A DNA stretch of 64,000 nucleotides from Sacculina carcini. Its lineage: Eukaryota; Arthropoda; Thecostraca; Sacculinidae. Position numbers and translations under genes: made by a program. The notes beneath the pieces were generated by a model, which was not told the origin of the DNA, did no database searches, and saw only the letters and a program-made list of their open reading frames with translations. The stretch spans positions 5,477,108-5,541,107 of the forward strand of contig OU696580.1 of assembly GCA_916048095.2 (NCBI GenBank), read 5' to 3'. Positions 19,140 to 30,342 of the stretch are shown here, piece after piece. Position 1 is the stretch's first letter. Every line of letters begins with the position of its first letter.

Positions 19140-20026
19140 GGAATAAATTATCGCTGGTTCATGATATCCTTACTGATGGCGTAGATTTGTTTTGTATTCT
19201 TGAGTCTTGGCTTGCTGATGAAGAGAGTGCAGCATTTTCTGCATCTCTTCCGAATAACTTTGCAGCCATACATTATTGCCGTGATACAACAGGTGGGGGT
19301 ATTGTTTTTGTGTACAACACAAGTTTTGTTGTACAAAATATATCCCTATCACTGTCTATCACCACATTTGAATATATTTGTGTGCGTGTTGGAAACCAAG
19401 GACATGACACTAATTTCTGTGTGCTCACTATCTATAGACCTGGTTATACCTCTGGTTCTGTATTTATTGAGAAATTTTTTGCTGTAGTTGAATATCTACT
19501 TGTAAGATTTAATGATAATTTGTACATATGTGGAGATTTCAATTTGTGGATAGACCAGCCCCATTTGAAGGCCCATTCACAATCATTTTTGGAAAATATG
19601 GAGCTAAATGGATTGACGAATCATGTTAATAGTCCAACTCATGCTCATAATCACGTACTAGACTTGCTTATCTCGCCCACCACTCGTAATAACGCAATTC
19701 GTGAAGTAATGGTGAGTCCAATTGATAGAAATGCTTCGGACCACAGCCTCATCAGATTTAATTTAGCTATTCCTATTCCTCAGAAAATAAAAAAAACAAT
19801 ATCTTTCTATGACTACGACCACATTGACACTGAGAATTTAACACACGGACTCTGTGAACAATTTCACCTTATCAACTACTGCTTTCTCCCAATAGATACA
19901 TTGTACACATACTTCTGTCAAAACATTCGTGAAATTCGTGATCGATGTGTTCCATATATCTCAAAACATGCTAAACTACATGAATCTGCTCCCTGGTATA
20001 ATGGCTCACTAAACCAATTGAAGTGA
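19085..20026 (+). pseudogene. LINE apurinic-like endonuclease domain
   Basis: A 313-codon frame with the endonuclease signatures WNMRSVRNK, the LESWLADEE block, YICGDFNLW (catalytic Asp/Asn) and ASDHSLIRF near the C-terminus. The domain nicks target DNA to prime reverse transcription. It ends at a stop at 20024-20026 before the reverse transcriptase, so ORF2 is split. Confidence 0.88.
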
Positions 20027-20250
20027 GTGAAACGGCAATGTGAACGCCGCTGGCACCGCTCTCGTTCACTTGAACACTGGACCGAGTTTTGCAGTGCTAG
20101 GTCCAGCTACACTCATAATATCACTGAGACCAAACAGGCGTACTACAAAAAAAAATCTTAGATTCGCAGCCGGATACACTCTGGAAAGTACTGAACAACC
20201 TACTTGGTAATAGGCCCAGTCCAAATGCGCATCCCGAGAATGAAGCTCAC

Positions 20251-21876
20251 ATGCCGGATAGTTTCCGTATTTTGCTTCAAGAAAAAATCATTAGATTGCA
20301 TGGTTCTATCCAGGTTACGGACAACAAAAGATATGCAAGTATTACACATGACTGTTCTCAGAGCCTCACTTGTTTCCAGCCAATTGATTACAACTCCTGT
20401 CTGCAACTAGTCAACAACACTAGTATGAAGGCCAATCTCTTGGATCCGATTAAATATAGCCGTATCAAATCGTTTGTAGTGCTCATTGTACCGTTTATTG
20501 TCTATCTTGTAAATACCAGCTTTGTTCATAATAAGTTTTTAGCATCGAAAGAAGCAGTTATTACTCCTATTTTGAAAAGAACTGGACTGGACGCGAAGTG
20601 TCTGAACAATTCTAGGCCTGTGTCGCAAATTCCATGGGTATCAAAGCTCCTTGAATCGGCTATGTATGAGCAGTTGTCTTCCTTCCTGGAAGAAAATCAT
20701 CTGTTTCTACCTCAGCAATCAGGGTTCAGAAAACATCACTCGTGTGCCACCTCGTTGTTGTGTACATACAATTACTCCATGTCTGCGCTCCTACGTGGCC
20801 AGAATGTCATTCGTATGCAGCTTGATTTTTCGTCGGCTTTTGATACTGTGAGCCACGAAATATTGCTGCAAGATTTATCAAACTGCGGTAGATCTGGAGG
20901 TGCACTCTCGCTTCTTCGAGATTACCTCAAAGATCGCTCGCAAACAGTTATTGTGAATGCAGCCCAGAGCCAGAGTTTCCCTCTGACGTCTGGTGCTTCG
21001 CAGGGCTCAGTGCTTGGTCCCCTTCTTTATAATGTGTATATATTATCAATAAAACAAGTTCTTGACAGATATAATGTGCAATACCAGATTTTCGCTGATG
21101 ATATCCTTGTATATTTTGAGTTTGACGATCTTCAACAAGCTCTTTCAGGTGTCAGCAAAATACTGCATGACATAACAACCTGGGCAGCGACCAAATGCCT
21201 GAAATTGAACAAGGAAAAGACGAAATTCATGGTTTTAACAAAAAACGAGCTGGCAATCCCCGCTAGTAATGACTTTGATGTTGTACATAAAAGCAGACTT
21301 CTGGGTATTACAATTGATAGTCGCCTAACGTTTGAGGCTCATGTGTTTGAACTTGTGAGAACCTGTAATTATCATCTGCGCCGTGTGTATTTTATAAGGA
21401 AGAATTTAACTATTGGAGCCACTAAAAAACTTGTAGATTCTCTTCTCATATCTAGACTGCAATATTGTTCTGTTTTGTTCTTCAATATCAATCACCGTAT
21501 TCTACGGAAACTTCAGAGCATTGTAAATAAATCCTGTCGCCTTATATTCAATGTCCCTAGACGAACTTCTGTAGTGGAATATCTTATCACACTAGCCTGG
21601 CTACCGGTCAAGGCTGACATTGAATACAACCTACTGTGTATGGTACATTCTGTCCTTTTATATGAATCACCGCTTTATCTCAGAAATATGTTGTCTTATA
21701 AACAAGTTTCTGTAGATTATGATTTTCGTCGAAACCATCAGCATCTACTTCACGAGCCAGCGTTTCCCACCCGCCACACCCATTATAATCGATGTTTTAG
21801 TTACATGGCTCCCAGATTATATAACAAATTACCATACGATCGTCCCGATCTGTGGATGTCTTCAAGAACAGGTTGA
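20251..21876 (+). pseudogene. LINE reverse transcriptase domain
   Basis: A 541-codon frame with PVSQIPWVSKLLE, the LDFSSAFDTV (motif A), GASQGSVLGPLLY (motif B) and FADDILVYF (motif C, with FADD rather than YADD) boxes, followed by the thumb region KCLKLNKEKTKFM. Fits CR1/L2-type elements. The part between 20027 and 20250 has frame breaks, and the frame at the end (about 21860) also appears shifted. Confidence 0.9.
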
Positions 21877-22179
21877 AAAAACACTTGCTTCAACAATCTT
21901 ATAATCGGGTAAATTCCTGCATATAGCCGGAGTATTCGCTGTGAATGAAATCATTTTGAAAGTGTATGTTACAATTGTTGTAAATAATTACTATCGTTCT
22001 ATATAACTTGAATTGTCGGATTCGATGCATGTGTATTGTCTTGCTCTTACTTTGACCAATGTTTATTTATTTCGCTTTTCATTTCTAAATGTCGTTTACT
22101 TTCGCGCGTCAGCATTTTATCATGCTGTATCGCCGCTGTCACTGGCCTTTGTGCATGTGCTACCAGTGTGTGTGTATGT

Positions 22180-22185
22180 ATGTAT

Positions 22186-22237
<52 letters not shown>

Positions 22238-22290
22238 GTTGGTTTTATGCCTGTGTGTGCTTGTGTGTGTGTATGGGTGTGTTGGTGTGA
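22180..22290. repeat. TG microsatellite in the LINE 3' region
   Basis: A nearly pure TG run (about 22190-22233) followed by interrupted TG/TA repeats. The open frames over it are artefacts. Confidence 0.9.
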
Positions 22291-22895
22291 TGTTTTGGTC
22301 ATGCATGGTGTAAATAACACCTGTTTTGAAACGAAGAAGGATTAGTGGCTGTCAGCGATGTTTTTCCACCTGTCTGTCCGCTTATACCTGTATATATGTG
22401 CGTGTGGTCCTTTTTCCCATATGTTGCATTTTGCATCATGTTCACCTGCCGGAATGCCGAAGAATGCGAGATGACCTGTCGGTGACAGTGATATATCCGC
22501 ACTTCCGCTGAATGTATGTGTGTGTGTCTGTACCCGTTGTGAATATTTGTACTTGTGTCTGTTTGTACAATGCCGCATTGTAAATATTGTACTGTCTGCG
22601 CATCTGAGACATTGTGTAGAGATTGCGCAATATAAATGTTTCAATAAATGAAAATTTTTTGTGTGTATAAAAAAAATATTGGAAGCGACTTGCTGCGGGT
22701 GTATGTGTTCAAGAATTAAATAGTTGTTGACAAACGGCTCAACTAAACTGATAGGAGGGTGCGGTCAAACTGGTTAATCGAAGAATATGACACAAACGTG
22801 CACGTGTATGTGTGTATATGTATGTGTCTGTGTGTGTGTGTGTCTAATTTTGAATAAAAGCACATTGTTCACAGCTGGTAGACAGTATCGCAAAC

Positions 22896-23364
22896 ATGTT
22901 GATAGAAGTTAGCAAACAAGACATTAAAGTAGTAGTATGTTTGGGACCGGAAGACGATAACTGCATTCCCCTTTTAAAAAACATCACAGAGACCATAGTG
23001 AACGTGTTACAAGGAGACAGAACATGTGGAGAAACTACAGCGAAACAAACGCCGTCCCCGTCCATAGGTGCTGACAGCGTAATTACTTTTGACGCCGATG
23101 GTGAGCCTTATATTAGACCAAACCAACAGTGTCAAAAGCTTTTTACGTGTCAGGAGCGAACCACAAGACGTTATTCCTGTGATCAGTGACACCACCACCA
23201 CGACAGCTGGCGTCACAAACACAACCACCACCAAAGCTGCGAGATCGCAGGATTCAGACACCACGGAATTTGAACCTCTCATCCCCGCCCCACAGAACGA
23301 GAGCGAGGAACAGGACTATTCCCAGGATGCTCAACCGCTCGTGACGCATTTCACCCAAAGATAA
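22896..23364 (+). pseudogene. Variable Thr-rich Polinton protein, copy B, two frames
   Basis: The ATG at 22896 opens a 97-codon frame (MLIEVSKQDIKVVVCLG...), and an overlapping frame (23089-23364) carries the Thr-rich centre (TTTTTAGVTNTTTTK) and the acidic end finishing HFTQR. The gene at 5993 ends in a comparable HLTQR, so the original product probably ran from the first frame into the second and a frameshift in 23090-23190 separates them. A TATA-like AATAAAAG and a TTCACA element lie upstream. No known function. Confidence 0.45.
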
Positions 23365-23872
23365 GACATCTATTTGACATCGAATCTTATGCTGATGATA
23401 CTATTCACGTTACTCTATATAATTTACTTTATTGACTTAAAAATTACTTGCATGATAGTGTATTTTATCACTTGTATTTATGTGTGTGTGTGTGTGTCAC
23501 CAGACCGTTCCGTCCCACACCGCAATTTAAGAGGCGGCAATTTAAGAGTAATCAGTGATGCTTCGACGTGTCGAGAGACGATCGACTGATTCAGCAGTGT
23601 GCCTATATTGGTTGTAATTATGTTTATCTTGTTGCGATGTCACTGTCTTTTTTTGTACGTTGTCTTAATTCATTGTAAAGGGCCCACATGAAAAAAGCGC
23701 ATGCTTATGTGGGTCCCTGTCACAACGATTGTGTAAATGATATGTTGGTGACAAATACATGATATGATGATATGATGTGTGTGCGAACGTTAAGTCTTCA
23801 TTAATTTGATTCAACGCTGTCAGCACACATGTGTCAGCTAATCTAAATGGTTATCGTGAACATCGTGACTGC
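23365..23872. other. Intergenic DNA before the penton genes
   Basis: Contains TG runs (about 23482-23496), a partial stem (cccacatg...catgcttatgtggg near 23690-23715) and AT repeats at 23885-23900. No gene is supported. Confidence 0.4.
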
Positions 23873-24166
23873 ATGCCAATTAGGATATATATATATATAT
23901 TGGATCCGGCCTCGACACAGTTGTTGACTATCGAAACAGATCTTGTAGCTGCGCAAATTGTCAATCGTTCAATGCAACCACAACTCCGTCAAATACATGT
24001 GTGTGACACCTCTCCGATTCAAGAATTGGTATTTAATCAAATGTATTATAAGCCTTTGTCACATTCCAATATATCTACTGTTCAGGTGAAAATCCTTGAC
24101 GAATCTCGTAAGAAATTCCCTTTCACTACCGGTCCAGGGCTAATTTTGACGCTGCATTTTAGAAAA
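23873..24166 (+). pseudogene. C-terminal remnant of a second penton-like (minor capsid) gene
   Basis: About 98 codons whose second half mirrors the C-terminus of the next gene: a MYYKPL/YVPL-type strand, an acidic-basic loop, then a G-x-x-x-LTLHF ending (LILTLHFRK here, YLTLHFMQK there). It therefore looks like the tail of a paralogue whose 5' part is missing. It runs without a stop straight into the ATG at 24167, so the two are fused in frame. Confidence 0.55.
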
Positions 24167-24895
24167 ATGTCCAGCCAATGTTTTTATGTGTCGTTGGACA
24201 GTTCGAGCTGTCTACATCTTTATCCTGGAAACACTGCATCTCACTTTCGTGTTCAGCTACCGGCGCCAATGAATCTAGACCGTTCGTGGACTGTTGGATT
24301 GGCCGAAATTACATTTTCCACTCGCTGGTTGAATGTGGAAAACAGTATGAATGAATTCGAGATTGATGGTGAGGGATTCCGGCTCATCACAGGGCACTAC
24401 ATGTCAAATCAGGCGCTGCTGGAAAATTTCCACTATGTTTGCGGTGGACAAGTGCTCACTCTGGATACTGGTTTACATGTATGGTGTGGGGACACTGATG
24501 TATCAGTAAACACCAAAATAGCTAGGGCTCTTGGGTTCATGAACCCGGCTCTCGAATCAGATAGTCGCGTTGTAATTGCAAAACATACACGCTCGTCGAA
24601 TGTGATGGATGTAAGTCGACTCAACCCAACATTTTTGTATATCTACATGGACAAGTTGCAGGCGCAGATGGTTGGTGATACTATGGCTCCGGTATTACGT
24701 GTTGTCAGTCCATACATGAACGATATACAATCACCTCAAATTCATCGAACATTCAATCAAATTCAGTATGTACCGCTGGAAGATGAGTTCATTACCGATC
24801 TGGGAGTGCATATAAGACAAAGCAATGGACAATTGGTTCCATTTCACCACGGCCGTTCGTACCTGACACTACATTTTATGCAAAAACAACAATGA
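24167..24895 (+). CDS. Polinton penton-like minor capsid protein, copy B
   Basis: A 242-residue protein starting MSSQCFYVSLDSSSCLHLYP, with the YPGNTASHFRVQLPAPM and WTVGLAEITF patterns seen at the N-terminus of Polinton minor capsid proteins, which form the capsid vertices. The C-terminus contains the DTMAPVLRVVSPY and LTLHF strands. It is shorter than most family members. Its TGA (24893-24895) overlaps the ATG of the basic protein. The start at 24167 is chosen because similarity to the N-terminal family pattern begins there. Confidence 0.7.
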   Translation: MSSQCFYVSLDSSSCLHLYPGNTASHFRVQLPAPMNLDRSWTVGLAEITFSTRWLNVENSMNEFEIDGEGFRLITGHYMSNQALLENFHYVCGGQVLTLDTGLHVWCGDTDVSVNTKIARALGFMNPALESDSRVVIAKHTRSSNVMDVSRLNPTFLYIYMDKLQAQMVGDTMAPVLRVVSPYMNDIQSPQIHRTFNQIQYVPLEDEFITDLGVHIRQSNGQLVPFHHGRSYLTLHFMQKQQ

Positions 24896-25281
24896 CAAAT
24901 TCTCAGTTGATATTTCGAGGTCCAATGATACAGCGTGGTAGCGGACTTGGGAGTATTTTTAGAGGCTTAATGAGAGTGGTGGTACCCGCCATCAAAACTG
25001 TTGCCAAACAACCTCTGACAAAACATCTGGCCAAATCCGCCCTGAAGACGGGTGTACGCACACTACAAGATGTTCTCGATGGAGAAACTGCAAGTCAAGC
25101 CGTCCGTAATCGCTCTCGACACGAAGCTAAACGTATTCTTCGAACCAGTATAAATAGTTTAAATCGTGCGACGAATCAATCAGTCTCTCGACGACCGACA
25201 AAACGTAAAGGTGTTGGTCGACGACGTCAACAGGAACGCGACATCTTTGACAATGCAAAACGTAGACGAATGCGCTTGTGA
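24892..25281 (+). CDS. Polinton small basic protein, copy B
   Basis: A 129-residue protein almost identical to that at 23-412; substitutions are few (for example Asn to Thr at about residue 66 and Gln to Arg at about 110). It starts by ATGA overlap with the penton stop and overlaps the capsid ATG at 25253. Intact. Confidence 0.7.
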   Translation: MTNSQLIFRGPMIQRGSGLGSIFRGLMRVVVPAIKTVAKQPLTKHLAKSALKTGVRTLQDVLDGETASQAVRNRSRHEAKRILRTSINSLNRATNQSVSRRPTKRKGVGRRRQQERDIFDNAKRRRMRL

Positions 25282-25699
25282 AATAACCGAGGTATTCTCT
25301 CGACCGGTGTTTGAAACCAGTGTGAAATCGTCCAAAGCCCATGTATATTACCCCGTGAGTCGTCTGAATAGTGAAGGTCCGTTTGAATTTCACTTACCTG
25401 CGCTCGGAAAGTCGTCTACGCGTCCATCGAGAACCAAACTTTATGGTAAAGCACGTGTTGTCAATCGTGACGGTAGCGAGCTAGTCGACGAGGCTAACGT
25501 GAGCGTTGTCAATCTGCTACCACATGCTCTCTTCAAACAGATTGACTATCAGATTGGTGATACTATTGTATCGGATTCCAGCGCGCTCTATGGCTATCGT
25601 GCCTATCTTGAGACGTTGTTGTCGTATAACCAAAACGCTAAAAACGGTCATTTACGGGCGGGTTTTTGGCGTAAAGATACAGCTGGGCACTTGAATGAT

Positions 25700-26028
25700 T
25701 GTGGTTTGATGTCCATTTTTAAAATGACGAAAACAACACTGTCTCGTAAAATGATGAACTCTATTGATGACGAAAACAAATATGATTTAACAACAAGAAG
25801 AAAACTCACACATACACAGTAGAGCAATAATCTCTCTCTAGGCTGGCATAAATCATATCCACACAAACAGCACACAGAAGACTACACCGACCAGTCCACA
25901 CATAACAACACAACGCACGATGAGCACTACAACACCACTCCCGTCATTCCATACAATCCGCTAACACCAGTACACGCTGCATACAAACATACAAACACGA
26001 AGTAGAATCACACGCATGAATACAGTGA

Positions 26029-26061
<33 letters not shown>

Positions 26062-26208
26062 GTCTACGCTCAGTCACACACAGGTACACACACAAGTCTA
26101 CGCTCGCAAGCGCACACGCTCTCCTACACTCACGCTCAACTCAGCAAACGCATTCACCCCCCATTCATTCCTTCGCACAGCGTTCAATTTCTGACTAACA
26201 ATACCACA
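25700..26208 (-). repeat. 3' LTR of the Gypsy-like element (plus-strand left)
   Basis: 509 bp, TGTGG...CCACA, containing a CA microsatellite (about 26036-26060). Its inner side is followed by actcccccttgatctc, whose complement is a purine-rich tract suitable for plus-strand priming. Confidence 0.93.
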
Positions 26209-26231
26209 CTCCCCCTTGATCTCAAGATCAA

Positions 26232-29200
26232 TCAATCACCTACGAAATAATCGTCCATCCAAGGCGGACGTCTCCTCTCTCTGGTAGATCTCCGAAGAAT
26301 GTGCTCACTCCGGTCCTCTTCGGCTCCATTATGTATGTCAGTTGTCTCGAGCACTTCGTTCGTGTCCGCTGCACAGTCATCTGGAGTCTGATTGTCCACG
26401 TCTTGACCACCGGCGTCATCTCGATCATTGTCTTCATCATACACACGCCGCAGATCTAGTAGATGCCTCGGTACTCCATCCACCGATACATTGTTTGAGG
26501 ACTGAATCCCGGTCACTCTTCCTTTTGACCAATGCGACGTACATCTTGCCCCAGGTGGCTTTACCCACACCTCATCGCCGACTTCTATGCCCGAGTTCTT
26601 CTCGCCGTCGTCATTGTGGGCTGGCAAAACCTCCGGATGTCGCCAGGCATATGTGTAGACACTGTGATGCGGCGCCTTGTCTTCAATTCGATCCGATTTG
26701 GGCGCCATGTTGTACCAAAATACCGCCTCGAGCGGGGAGATGCCAGCTCTCTCCGCTATCCTCTTTATCGTACGATGATGCCGTTCGACAATACCGTTTC
26801 CGCTGGGTCGATAAGCCGCTCGGAAAAACCTGCTGATTTTCCAGCCATCGAGGGTTTCCCTGAGTAATTCTGACTTGAACACCGTTCCATTGTCCATCAG
26901 CACTTGTTCAACAGGCCCTCGCTCATAAAATACTTGGTTCAGGATATTTGAAATCTCATTTGCCGACTCTGCACGCAGCTCTCGCCATATCGCGAACCTT
27001 CCAGGGCCGCAATCAACAATAGAAAGAAATGGACGATATCTGAAATGAGTAACATCGACTGCCAATCTTGTCCAGACTGTTGGCACGTGCAGCTCGCCCG
27101 CCTCGTGAGTCACCGGCGCAGGATCGATAGACTGACACTCCAGACAGCTCTTCACCACACGTTTCACCTGTTCACGTGTCACAGTAGGGTCCACTTGCTT
27201 AGCGAGAGATAACGTTCTGTCAACGCCCATATGATGACTACGGTGGAGATCTTTCACTCTTTCCAACGCCATGCCGCATGTTTCGTTTACCGGTTTTCTC
27301 TCAAGCTTCAGCATCCATTGCCTGTTGATGCGCGTCAATGAGTCTGCTTTGTTACTTGCTGTAGGAACAAGAATCAATCTCACTTCGAGACGCAATTCAT
27401 AAATTAACTCCTTGACTACTCCCAGTCGTCGTTTCACAAGAACTTCTGCAGCTCCTTTTGTTTTCACTCTGTTTTCGTCGGATAGTGTGGCACGCAGCCA
27501 GCCAAAAACTGTAGCGGAGTCGGTGCGTACTTCTATACATTCTAATCCCCACTTTATTGCAAGATTGAGTCCTCTGGATACAGCTTCAAGCTCAGCGACG
27601 TTTATATGATTGAAGTCATCTTTTTTCCTCTGCCACGAGGCATCTTCCACTACGATTCCGTCGATTTCGATTACTGTTCCAATAGCCTGATTACTGGCGT
27701 CACACCACACAACACCAGATTTCGATTCTGAAACCGACCATTTTCCCTGCACTGGATCTTCGCTTTTCACTTGTTCTAGCATGTCGTGTGTAACAGACAG
27801 AACTTCCTCCCGGACTGTGTCATCCCAGCCACCATCGGATGAATGACGTTTGACATAGCTGCACGCCGGTCTGAGCCACCCGGCAATGGGATAGTGGCCC
27901 AACAATTTCCCACATAAAGAAAACAGTTGGCGTTTAGTCAGTGTACGATCTACCTGCGGTAACTCATTTCCCCGACGAAACTCCAGCAAGCCCGCTGCAT
28001 TTCTCTGCACTCTCAGACCGAGCACTGCACCGCCAACAATTGGAGTCGGATCTTTGGCAATCAGTCCATACTTGCGCAAATGATCAACCACATGATTCGG
28101 GTTCACTTTTGTTGTATCAACCACAATATCATCGATATAGGAATCGGTTGCTTCACGGATAACTTTTGACTTCTCCAGCACTCTGCGCAAAATTCTGGTC
28201 ATGATTCGCGGTGCTGAGCTGAGACCAAACCCCAATCTCGTGAGGCAGTATGTTATGCCCCCATACTTAACCAGTTGATACTGCCAGAGCTTCGGATGCA
28301 CACGTATTTGGAGATATGCTGACTTCAAGTCAACCAGCGCCGTCGCACCTCTGATTCGTCGCCATCGCCGAAGCTTTTCCGCGCAAACATCGATGTAATC
28401 ATCACCAGTGTGACTGCTGACATATTCGTTTAGCTCCCTGAAGTCAATCACTGGACGCGTTTTGTTTTTGGTTGTTTGCACAACCGCCAACAATGGTGAT
28501 ACTCCTCTCTTGACTTGTTGTGACCACTGCACCAATATTCCTTCGTTTATCCAGCGCTTCACTTCTTTGTCAAACTCCTCCCTACATCCTCCTTTCAACG
28601 TTTGTTCGTAACATCCAATTGACTTGGTCAAAACAGGCGACGTTTCCTTCAGAAACCACTCGACTTCCCAATAACTACCATTCAATTTCGCCGAGAAATC
28701 TTTGTCACTGAACTGGTCTTCAAAGAACTCAGACTTCAACCTTTCATCAGACATGCTCATCTTGCAACATTCGGTGTTTTCATCCTCCTTCGGATGTACT
28801 GCAGTCCCGCTAACAGCAATAACGCTTGAAAACGCGTCAACATTACTGTTTTTCTCCTGCTGTTTTAGCAACTTTCCGAACTCCACTCCACGTTTTGTGA
28901 TTGTGACTTTTTCAAACTGATTAATGATGTCCATTCCGAGAATTGCATCGAACCCACTCACTACTTCCGGAAGGACAAGCACTTGCGCATGCAATTCTTC
29001 ACCATTGACCACGATACACGTTTTACACGTACCTAAACACAAAATTTCACTTCCGTCTACTGTGACGACACGCTTTGGCTCCTTAATAAATGCCAAGCCA
29101 CATTTTGCAGACACAATACTTTTTGAACACCCGGTGTCGATCATAGCCGTCACTGTTCGTCCACATATTCGTACTCTCGCACTCATTAGACCCCCGCGTT

Positions 29201-29366
29201 GCGCCTCCACTGTACAGAGGGGGAGCTTCTTGGCGCTGAAACCCCCCCTACATCGTTTCCCTTTGCGCACTTTGCTGCAACATGTCCTGTCTGACCGCAA
29301 TTGAAGCACACTATCGCGGAACGTCTGCAGTGTCGCGCCATATGGGCACCTCCGCAGTTGAAGCAT
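26232..29366 (-). CDS. Pol polyprotein (protease, RT, RNase H, integrase) of the Gypsy-like element
   Basis: A 1044-codon uninterrupted frame. In order: aspartic protease with AMIDTGCSKSIVS; reverse transcriptase with SYIDDIVVDT as motif C; RNase H with VVWCDASNQAIG and the RTDSATV block; integrase with an H-H-C-C zinc-binding region (HRSHHMG ... CLECQ) and DDE residues in AVDVTHF, MDNGTVF and GIVERHH. The end is acidic and Arg-rich. It overlaps Gag in a different frame (29186-29366), so frameshifting is expected to make Gag-Pol. Confidence 0.93.
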   Translation of the reverse strand: MLQLRRCPYGATLQTFRDSVLQLRSDRTCCSKVRKGKRCRGGFSAKKLPLCTVEAQRGGLMSARVRICGRTVTAMIDTGCSKSIVSAKCGLAFIKEPKRVVTVDGSEILCLGTCKTCIVVNGEELHAQVLVLPEVVSGFDAILGMDIINQFEKVTITKRGVEFGKLLKQQEKNSNVDAFSSVIAVSGTAVHPKEDENTECCKMSMSDERLKSEFFEDQFSDKDFSAKLNGSYWEVEWFLKETSPVLTKSIGCYEQTLKGGCREEFDKEVKRWINEGILVQWSQQVKRGVSPLLAVVQTTKNKTRPVIDFRELNEYVSSHTGDDYIDVCAEKLRRWRRIRGATALVDLKSAYLQIRVHPKLWQYQLVKYGGITYCLTRLGFGLSSAPRIMTRILRRVLEKSKVIREATDSYIDDIVVDTTKVNPNHVVDHLRKYGLIAKDPTPIVGGAVLGLRVQRNAAGLLEFRRGNELPQVDRTLTKRQLFSLCGKLLGHYPIAGWLRPACSYVKRHSSDGGWDDTVREEVLSVTHDMLEQVKSEDPVQGKWSVSESKSGVVWCDASNQAIGTVIEIDGIVVEDASWQRKKDDFNHINVAELEAVSRGLNLAIKWGLECIEVRTDSATVFGWLRATLSDENRVKTKGAAEVLVKRRLGVVKELIYELRLEVRLILVPTASNKADSLTRINRQWMLKLERKPVNETCGMALERVKDLHRSHHMGVDRTLSLAKQVDPTVTREQVKRVVKSCLECQSIDPAPVTHEAGELHVPTVWTRLAVDVTHFRYRPFLSIVDCGPGRFAIWRELRAESANEISNILNQVFYERGPVEQVLMDNGTVFKSELLRETLDGWKISRFFRAAYRPSGNGIVERHHRTIKRIAERAGISPLEAVFWYNMAPKSDRIEDKAPHHSVYTYAWRHPEVLPAHNDDGEKNSGIEVGDEVWVKPPGARCTSHWSKGRVTGIQSSNNVSVDGVPRHLLDLRRVYDEDNDRDDAGGQDVDNQTPDDCAADTNEVLETTDIHNGAEEDRSEHILRRSTRERRRPPWMDDYFVGD

Positions 29367-29989
29367 CGTCCGTTGACGTTCCGACGACGTTCGACTGAAC
29401 GTCGAATGGCAGCTGCTCCAGCGACGGTGTCATCAGCTGAATCATCACCGGCCGCTACACATGCCGCCATGGTTCCAGAACTAGCTGAAGCATCTGCCCG
29501 TGTCAATATACGAGCCCTCGAGATCAGACGACTCATAGTTACTGTCTGCATATCGTCTTCCTGTAGTCCTGCCGAAACTCGGTCCGGAAACCCACTAATG
29601 AAAGCCAACTTCACCGAGAGTTCCAATCCCTGACTGACAAAACCGCACAAGCCAGCGAGTCGTCTAAGCTCATTTGCGTACACATCCACTTGCTCTCCTT
29701 GCCACTTCTTCTTCGTCAGCATGGCAAATGATTCAACTGGATTGGGGGAAAACGCTTCTCGCAGTTTGGATTTGATCAAATCGTACCTTGACTGCGCCTC
29801 TTCACTGAGCTCGAGGTAGAGTGACAATGCTCCTCCTTCCAGAAATAGTGGCACAAACGCATGCAGCTCAGTCACTCCTGTCAGCTTGGCCACAAGTTCT
29901 GCCTTCTTCAACCATGCGACTATGTCGCCAGTACCGTCAAAATTCTTCATCATTGTTGTAGCCGAAATAGCTTGTGGTTTGATGTCCAT
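29186..29989 (-). CDS. Gag of the Gypsy-like element, starting inside the LTR
   Basis: From the ATG at 29989, 267 residues with a capsid-like N-terminal half (FDGTGDIVAWLKKAELVAKL, SGFPDRVSAGLQ) and two CCHC knuckles, CFNCGGAHMARHC and CFNCGQTGHVAAKC, near the C-terminus. The ATG lies about 17 bp inside the 5' LTR (29973-30489), so the first codons are LTR-encoded and the reading frame crosses the LTR boundary with no untranslated leader. The frame is open further upstream, but no better ATG with this similarity exists. Confidence 0.85.
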   Translation of the reverse strand: MDIKPQAISATTMMKNFDGTGDIVAWLKKAELVAKLTGVTELHAFVPLFLEGGALSLYLELSEEAQSRYDLIKSKLREAFSPNPVESFAMLTKKKWQGEQVDVYANELRRLAGLCGFVSQGLELSVKLAFISGFPDRVSAGLQEDDMQTVTMSRLISRARILTRADASASSGTMAACVAAGDDSADDTVAGAAAIRRSVERRRNVNGRCFNCGGAHMARHCRRSAIVCFNCGQTGHVAAKCAKGNDVGGVSAPRSSPSVQWRRNAGV

Positions 29990-30301
29990 TTTTAAAATGA
30001 CGAAAACAACACTGTCTCGTAAAATGATGAAGTCTATTGATGACGAAAACAAATATGATTTAACAACAAGAAGAAAACTCACACATACACAGTAGAGCAA
30101 TAATCTCTCTCTAGGCTGGCATAAATCATATCCACACAAACAGCACACAGAAGACTACACCGACCAGTCCACACATAACAACACAACGCACGATGAGCAC
30201 TACAACACCACTCCCGTCATTCCATACAATCCGCTAACACCAGTACACGCTGCATACAAACATACAAACACGAAGTAGAATCACACGCATGAATACAGTG
30301 A

Positions 30302-30342
<41 letters not shown>

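Larger units (their letters stand above)
18093..22661 (+). mobile_element. CR1/L2-like non-LTR retrotransposon inserted in Polinton copy B
   Basis: About 4.6 kb with an ORF1 bearing a zinc finger, an endonuclease and a reverse transcriptase, ending in AATAAATGAAAATTTTTT. The reverse complement of 5755-5860 preserves the empty site: a TG run ending GTC followed directly by AAAAAAATTGGAAGCG, as found on the two sides of this LINE. Repeated GTGTGT at both sides could be the target duplication, blurred by the microsatellite. It is nearly full length but carries frameshifts and stops, so it is inactive. Confidence 0.85.
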
